A stretch of DNA of 64,000 nt from Perca fluviatilis (taxonomy: Eukaryota > Chordata > Actinopteri > Perciformes > Percidae). The notes below the pieces were generated by a model. The model was given only the letters and a program-made list of their open reading frames with translations, searched no databases and was not told where the DNA came from. The position numbers and the translations under genes were made by a program. Numbering within the stretch: the first letter of the stretch is position 1; every line of letters begins with the position of its first letter. The stretch lies in contig NC_053126.1 of assembly GCF_010015445.1 (NCBI RefSeq), positions 4,832,749 through 4,896,748 on the forward strand. Direction: 5' to 3'. Positions 57,567 to 64,000 of the stretch are shown here, one piece after another.

Positions 57567-58796
57567 TTAATACTAAGAAATACAATTTTAGTAATAAAAG
57601 TAAACATTTTTTACTTTAAATTTACAGTATCACTCAGTATCCAGAATATGAATGATGAGGTGAAACCTGCAGATCTAAATTACCCTGGAAATCCAGAGTT
57701 CTCACGAGAGCACAATTTGAATTTGCTCAGCGAGTCACTCTGGCATTCAGTAATGATGCTCATTAACTATGCCCTTGTAGCCGAGCTGCACCAATCACAT
57801 CGGTGTATCTGATATAGGCGGGCCAGAGGCGAGCTAAACACATGACGACGGTTTAATCTACCAGTTAGCTCCTCTGGTAGCTAAGCGTATGGGGCTCTGG
57901 ATACGTCACCCGGTGTATTGTTGTGATTGGTCGTAGTGTTACCCAATTGCGTGCAGTGAGATGTTCAAATGCATGCTTGGTGCCGCCCTTCGACTTTGGC
58001 CAGTTTCATTACTCAATGCCAGACCCTTAATCTTTCGGATTTGGGTCTGGATTTCCAGGCTAGATCAAAATTGCAACATTATCTAATTTCTATTCAATGA
58101 CAATTACTTAACTACCTTAAAGCTCAGGCCTTGGCTACACTCAAGATATCACAGTTACAGTACCAAGAGATAACAATCTAAATTGCTTTCCGAAGTGTCC
58201 TTGAGAAAAAACTCTGATTGAAACTCAACGTAGGGTGAATGCTGTTAACTGCTTACAGATAAGGCTAACTACTTATCTGGCCCTGAATTGGCCACATGCA
58301 CACACAGAAAGAAGCTACTGTTCTGGTTATAAATCAGTGAACATGTTTTACTGGAAGCAAAAGGCCTTCAAAGAGAGGGCCTTGAAAAGGTGTGTAGTAA
58401 TCTTACTGATGGCCCTGAAAGCCAATAGCAGCAGGGTTGAAAAGAACTTAAATAAAGAATACGACAGCATCAAAAAGTAACAGTAACAGTTAAAAACAAT
58501 ATTATTAAATTAAAAAAGTAACATGGTTGATAGGCTATACAATCTGTTTCTTAACTGTTAGTTAACTTGCTGGTGCACACTTGTAAGCTCTTTTTTCCTG
58601 CTAAATTCGTGGCCCTCCCTCCTTAACCACACAGAGTATGCTAGGCAGACAGACAACTGACAACCATATGGATCCATTTTGTTTCTATGGTCGGCTAGTT
58701 GTCAGAAAAGGCATTAGCATCCCTAATGGCAGTATAATAAGGATCAATGTGCACTGTGCTCCTGTTGTAAAACACTGGTATAAACTATGTTAAACA

Positions 58797-59493
58797 CAGA
58801 GTTGCACGATATTGACAAAATGTGATAATGCAATATCGATTATGAATACTGCGATATCGATATATTAATTTCAATATTTTTAAACATGTAAAATTACAAA
58901 AGTTATGGGAAAACGCATCAAAGTAGACAGATTCACAGCTAATAAAACACGTTTTCTTTCAACACAAGGTTTATTTCATCTGACAGTCATATTGGACTGG
59001 TCCAATATGAATAAATAAATAAATAAATAAATAAGGACCATGTCTACAGAACAGGACATGTTCTACTGGTTGGACAGTATAAAATATATAAAGAGAACAG
59101 GACATGTTCTACTGGTTGGACAGTATCAAATATATAAATAAATAATGAGAACAGGACACAACTTTTCTTTCACTTCTCTGATTCGTTCCGTTTTGTTGTC
59201 TCTATCTATTTCTTCACTTAGACTGTCACTCTGTCACACACGTGGTACGCTCCATAGGCTTGGTCACGAAGTGGACCTGTGGCACGGTAACTGGCCAATT
59301 TCGTCTTCATTTCGATGATCATTATAGTGTTTCAAGCTCTAAATCCAACACAACTAAGCCACACAGCCAACGGACGGGACGCAGCGCTCCACAAAATAAA
59401 CTAATTATTGCATACTTATCGACACTTTCGTTGTAATATTGCGCAACGTGATATCGCGATAACGATATTGAGTCAATATATCTTGCACCCCTA
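58797..59493. mobile_element. hAT-like MITE with perfect 8-bp duplication
   Basis: GTTAAACA at 58789-58796 and 59494-59501; ends CAGAGTTGCACGATATTG and ATATATCTTGCACCCCTA. A roughly 60-bp tandem duplication (AACAGGACATGTTCTACTGG) lies at about 59050-59135. Confidence 0.88.
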
Positions 59494-59546
59494 GTTAAAC
59501 ACCACTTATATCATTTAATAAATGGTTCCTTATAATGTTAATATAT

Positions 59547-59855
59547 TAGGGCTGGGCGATATGGCCAAAATCTTCTATCCCGATATAGGTCATTTTAAAT
59601 CTCGTTGATGATATAAATATCATGGCATAGCATGTTTTCTGGTAATTCAATAAATAAATAGTCTATATGAAATAACCACATGGTAAAGCCTATTTTTGTA
59701 CATGCCTGTGTGAAATACATGAACATAACGTGCAAGGATCAGAACGTAAAGCGTCCAAATGATGTACATTTTGCTGTAATGCAGTTTGCGACAGAAACAA
59801 CATTGCGATAGAAACAATATGGAAAAATATATATACAGTACATTGCCCAGCCCCA
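59547..59855 (+). mobile_element. hAT-like MITE, GGGCTGGGCGATATGG type
   Basis: Ends TAGGGCTGGGCGATATGG and CATTGCCCAGCCCCA; octamers TAATATAT (59539-59546) and CAATATAT (59856-59863) differ at one base. Confidence 0.82.
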
Positions 59856-60136
59856 CAATATATATGATAATACACACTCAGTTGCCAGTTTATTAGGCAA
59901 AAGGTAAAACTGGTTATAATCAGTTTTTGCAAATGTTTTATGATGAGGGAAATGCATTCTGCGCGTTTGTTAGACCTCAAGGATACACAAAATGGGTTTC
60001 GGTGAAAAACACTGAATAGTTTGTTTACAAGAAAACTCCACAGGCCACCTTTAATATGGAACCTAACCTCAGTTATAAAAACGGGAATTTTTGAACCAAT
60101 GTGAAAATACAAACATTTCCGTCTGTTTTATTTTAA

Positions 60137-60680
60137 TATGAGCATATTATGCTCATTTTCAGGTTCATAATTAATGCTCCTCTTTTCACCCTGTGTGTTG
60201 AGCTCTCTGTTTTAGCTACAGAGTGAGGCATCTCACTTCTGTACCCTGACAGGTACTGACGTGCCCTGACAGTAGCTAGGTAAGGACTACTAGCCAGTCA
60301 GAAGCAGAGTATGAGGGCGTGCCCTGACAGTAGCTAGGTAAGGACTACTAGCCAGTCAGAAGCAGAGTATGAGGCCCTGACAGTACCTAGGTAAGGACTA
60401 CTAGCCAGTCAGAAGCAGAGTATGAGGGCGTGCTATGCTAGCAGCTAGGCGAGCATTATAACGTGTGTTCCAAAGTGACCACGTTTGTCTCTGAAGTAAA
60501 GGCTGGACTACAATAGAGCTGTTTGGAGCAGTTTGTGAACAGTGTTTTCTGTTGGAGATGGTAAGTCCCTTTGGGGGGACTTTGGGCTTTTTCACTTTGT
60601 AAACCTATAACATGCACAAAAACGATAAAGTATATAACATGAAAAAGGAAAGGGAAAAAGCCAAAAAGCATATGAGCACT
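60137..60680 (+). mobile_element. TTAA-type MITE family 2, copy c (three 58-bp units)
   Basis: The right end TATGAGCACT is followed by TTAA (60681-60684). The left end is damaged (AGCATATTATGCTCATT). The same 58-bp unit as in copy b is present three times at about 60260-60433. Confidence 0.8.
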
Positions 60681-61538
60681 TTAACATCTCTTGTTCACTT
60701 TGTCTTGACATCTATGAGACGAAAGTTTGCCAAAGAACACAAGCCTGTGGTCCACTACTGTGGAAAACACCATGTTTGTCATGGTCCCACAGGACTTTGG
60801 AACTTGAAGACTTTTGACAACTGCTTTACAGAGTCTACCTGTGGTGGAAGCTGCCCTGGCTGATCTATATCACTGATAGTGCACATGGGTTCAGCCCTCA
60901 GGGTCAATGAAGTGTCAATAAACAGAGCCTTCAGCCTTGAACTAAGTCTTCCTGTACAGCAGAGTGAGACCAGACAATCCAACAAACCACATTCATCGAC
61001 TGTGACATCAAATCAGTAAGCACAGCCCCGCTGAAGAGACCGTTCATAATATCTACGAGTGGGAAAATGTTTTGTACAGATGAACATTAGCGCTGAGAGT
61101 CAGAGACACTGGCTATGATACAGCCGAGAGATCTAAACAGCTCTGCTTAATTCTAATGACGTTACAGCTGACACAAACAATTTTGTCATCTTTTATGTCA
61201 ATCTAAATTTAACACAGCACTAAAGGGCTAGGATAGCAGAATAGATGTATGGCGCTAGAAGAATTAACTGTCACTCGTCTCTCATCACATGTTGCATTTC
61301 AATATAGTGTAAAGGTGTTGTTATCTGCGTATAGCTTTCTTTTTCTGTTGTCATGCACTTTTGTGACTCAAAAAAAGTGAACAAATGCCAACAGGCAAAG
61401 CAAGGATGGTAATTCCTCCGATAGTACTAATTACAGCGTGTACGTGAGTTCTGTTGACACTGAGAGGATAGCAGTACTAGAAGGTCATAAACACGGAGAG
61501 TACTTCCTAAATTCTGAACATAAATGATTAGAGTTGCA

Positions 61539-62100
61539 TAGTGCCCGACTGATAAAGGATTTTTAAGGCCGATATTGATACAAATATTTGGCGATTTAAA
61601 AATCCGATATTGCGATATATCGGTCGATATATATTTAAAAAAAGAAAAATCCAGAAACGCGTTACAAACCATAAACAGATTTCCCTAACATTAGTTATTT
61701 GTAGATATTTATGAGTCCTCACTAAAATAATATGATAATGCAGTTTAAAAATAAACTGTCACAACAGAACAGAACAGAGGAACATCAAAATATATTAAAG
61801 TTCTGATAAATAAAATGTAAAAAAATACAAACTTAAGATATGAAACTTAAAGTCCTTTGAACAAAAACAACAAAAAATGAAAATCAAAGAGTGTTGCCGA
61901 CAGGGACGCTGTAGAGCGTCCTCTGGTGGACAGACTATGCAACGCCAACACTCAGAACATGGTTGAAGGGTGTTTCGTCCGTTTTTATTTTAGTTTTTAA
62001 ATATTCATTTATCGGCAGTTATAAATGCTGATACCGATTTTTGAAAAATGCCTAATATCGGCCGATAATATCGGTCCGCCGATATATCGGTCTGGCTCTA
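61539..62100. mobile_element. hAT-like MITE with perfect 8-bp duplication
   Basis: GAGTTGCA at 61531-61538 and 62101-62108; ends TAGTGCCCGACTGATAAAGG and CCGATATATCGGTCTGGC then TCTA. Confidence 0.88.
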
Positions 62101-62438
62101 GAGTTGCAAAGAATAATCAATAAGTGAATTAGTTAATGAATCAACAACTATTTTAATAAACAATGAATCGGTTTGAGTCATCTAATTTCTCTGATTCCAG
62201 CTTTTTAAATGAAAATATTTTCTAGTTTTTTGATTCCTCTGTGATAGTAAACTGAATATCTTTTGAGTTGTGGACAAAACAAGACATTTGAGGACGTCAT
62301 CTTGGGCTTTGCGAAACACTGATCAACATTTTTCACCATTTTCTGACATTTCATAGACCAAAATGCATCAATTAATCAAGAAAATAATCAACAGATTAAT
62401 TAAATAGATTAATGAAAAAGAATCGTTAGTTACTGATA

Positions 62439-64000
62439 ATCATAATGACATAACTAGAACAAGAAAGGTTCAGGTTGAAAATATGCAGAATCATCCTTTA
62501 ACCAACAGCCCTGATTGAGACAGTTTGAGATACACAATGCCACAGGAACGTTACTTGCTCAGGAGTCTTTCACATGTCACAGATACTGTACATGCACACG
62601 TAACGTGGGCAGACACATTAGACCATTCACTTGTACATCTCCACGGGGGGCAGACTGCTGATGACAGACAGAACAAAGCAGCTCTGAGACCTCAGAGCTT
62701 TAGACCAGCTTACACAAAGGGGAAATCTAGCAAAGGGGGGGACAGTTTCCTAGGCTGCTAGACGCAAAGAAAATAGGTTACATAACCAGAGCTGCAGTTG
62801 CTAATTGGAAGAGGAAGAATGTTCTGGATGAATATAGGGTCAATTGCATGAGCCCTTACAGGGGCCTCTAAGACCTTACACTCAGTGAAACACACATGGC
62901 TCATCTGAAGTTCAAAGTTAATAACTTTGGAGGTCAACCTCTAGCTTAGATTTTAAATAGGTATATTATAATTACAGCAAAAATTCTTTAGCACATCATT
63001 AGGGAGATGGGGCCTACGGTTTCTGTAACAGGGGGTCAATTAGTCTGCAGTTGGCTGCTCTGTCTGATGGGAACATGTAATTGATCAATTAGCTGCTGGC
63101 CTAACAGTGACTGAGTAAAGAAAAAAACTCAAGTGTGGGCTGTCTTTGTTGCAGCTCGCCTGTGAATTCATCCGTCAACCCTCAGTTGTCATTTCTCTTT
63201 CTCTCTCTCTCCCAATCTGTACATTCCTGTCTTTTCACACAATGATTAAGTGGGATTACATAACTGTGGCCAGGGGGTGTTGTCTGCCTACTTTGTCCAA
63301 GGGCCCCTTTGAAAAGAGAATTAACACCAGACACCAAAGCCTGTGTGCAGTATCATCAATGTTGGCTATTATTGTTTGATTCATCTTGTTAAGTAGTATC
63401 ATAAAGCCACCGTCTGTCCACCGTGGCCAGCAGACACTGTCTGACACACCCACACGGTCTGGTGACTTGGCATTCAGTAAAATTCCACCCTAGTCGAAAT
63501 CTGGTGACTCCGCACTGGCCAGTGTTTCACCAAAAGCCCTGTCCTTTCAATATCTGCCAAATGGGAGAAACTTGTTTTGATAAGAGAGCGCGATTGGATC
63601 AGGGAGGCTGTTTGTTCACTGAATGCCTGCCTACAGAAGTGTCTTCAGAGAGATGTGAGGCCTAAGATTTCCATTGCCACCGACTACTTCTGTTATTGTT
63701 GTGCACAAGACAAATAAAAGTACCTTGAACCTTGAGATGTTGTCCAACAAACTCCGGTCAATAATTCTGATGAATAAGCTTGAAAAAGATGCTGAAGAAA
63801 TTCTACCAAAAGCTTGAATCTGGACATGGAAGTTTTGAAGTCTAAAGAATTAAAAAATCTCAAATGGTTCATCTTATGACCCTTGGCTCACAGTAAAAAA
63901 AAAAAAAAAAAAACAGTCACAGCTTGATGAGCAAGTCACACTCTTGTGCCTCCTTTCACTGCCCACCTACACAGATTCCTGATGAATGACACCTCTCATT
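62439..64000. other. srebf2 intron 1, remainder of the window
   Basis: No exon, RNA gene or intact mobile element was recognised. Around 63690-63735, CAAATAAAAGTACCTTGAAC resembles a LINE 3' tail. The first srebf2 exon was looked for and not found. Confidence 0.5.

Noticed and set aside
60612..60863. 83-codon plus-strand frame with Cys/His residues
   Set aside because: It starts inside a MITE and continues into unique intronic DNA; the Cys/His spacing fits no zinc-finger pattern I know.
1..64000. CRISPR arrays, bacterial operons, phage or viral genes
   Set aside because: The tandem arrays have no unique spacers, genes are intron-rich and vertebrate, and no retroviral or viral protein domains were recognised.

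Overview
The window is nuclear genomic DNA from a ray-finned fish, most likely a percomorph (spiny-rayed) teleost. Introns are numerous with canonical GT-AG ends, the gene order is chromosome-22-like, and the non-coding DNA is crowded with teleost-style short mobile elements: tRNA-headed SINEs, hAT-like MITEs with 8-bp target duplications, and TTAA-flanked MITEs. The species cannot be fixed from the sequence alone.

Three protein genes are present, all on the minus strand. From right to left, in the direction of transcription, they are: srebf2 (SREBP-2, exons 2 to 20 at 56657-40244, first exon not found in the window); nol12 (six coding exons at 33757-29009, 230 residues); and triobp (27392-614, about 1,499 residues for the long form). 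Every exon was joined by matching splice sites and codon phase, and all junctions keep frame. Human NOL12 and TRIOBP are likewise neighbours in the same orientation, which supports the orthology calls. One RNA gene is clear: mir-33, a perfect mature sequence in a 68-nt hairpin inside the srebf2 intron between the exons at 44654-44825 and 43223-43399.

Region by region: 1-17.7 kb is the C-terminal half of triobp (PH domain and coiled coil), with an internal promoter and a two-codon first exon (17254-17259) for the short TRIOBP-1 form. 17.7-28.0 kb holds the long-form-only part, including a 2.1-kb exon of Ser/Arg-rich repeats. 28.0-28.8 kb is a short spacer. 28.8-33.8 kb is nol12. 33.8-40.2 kb is mostly repeat-filled intergenic DNA and the probable srebf2 3'UTR. 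40.2-56.7 kb is srebf2, and 56.7-64 kb is its first intron.

Functionally, srebf2 and mir-33 form the known sterol circuit: the transcription factor raises cholesterol synthesis and uptake genes, and the co-transcribed microRNA lowers efflux genes. NOL12 is a nucleolar RNA-processing protein. TRIOBP isoforms bind and bundle F-actin. The most interesting sequence-level observations are: the triobp exon whose splice donor itself supplies an in-frame stop and is followed by a 19-bp perfect hairpin; four families of TTAA-flanked MITEs, some nested in hAT-like elements so that insertion order can be read; a long inverted repeat in nol12 intron 1; and a CA repeat starting directly at the srebf2 stop codon.
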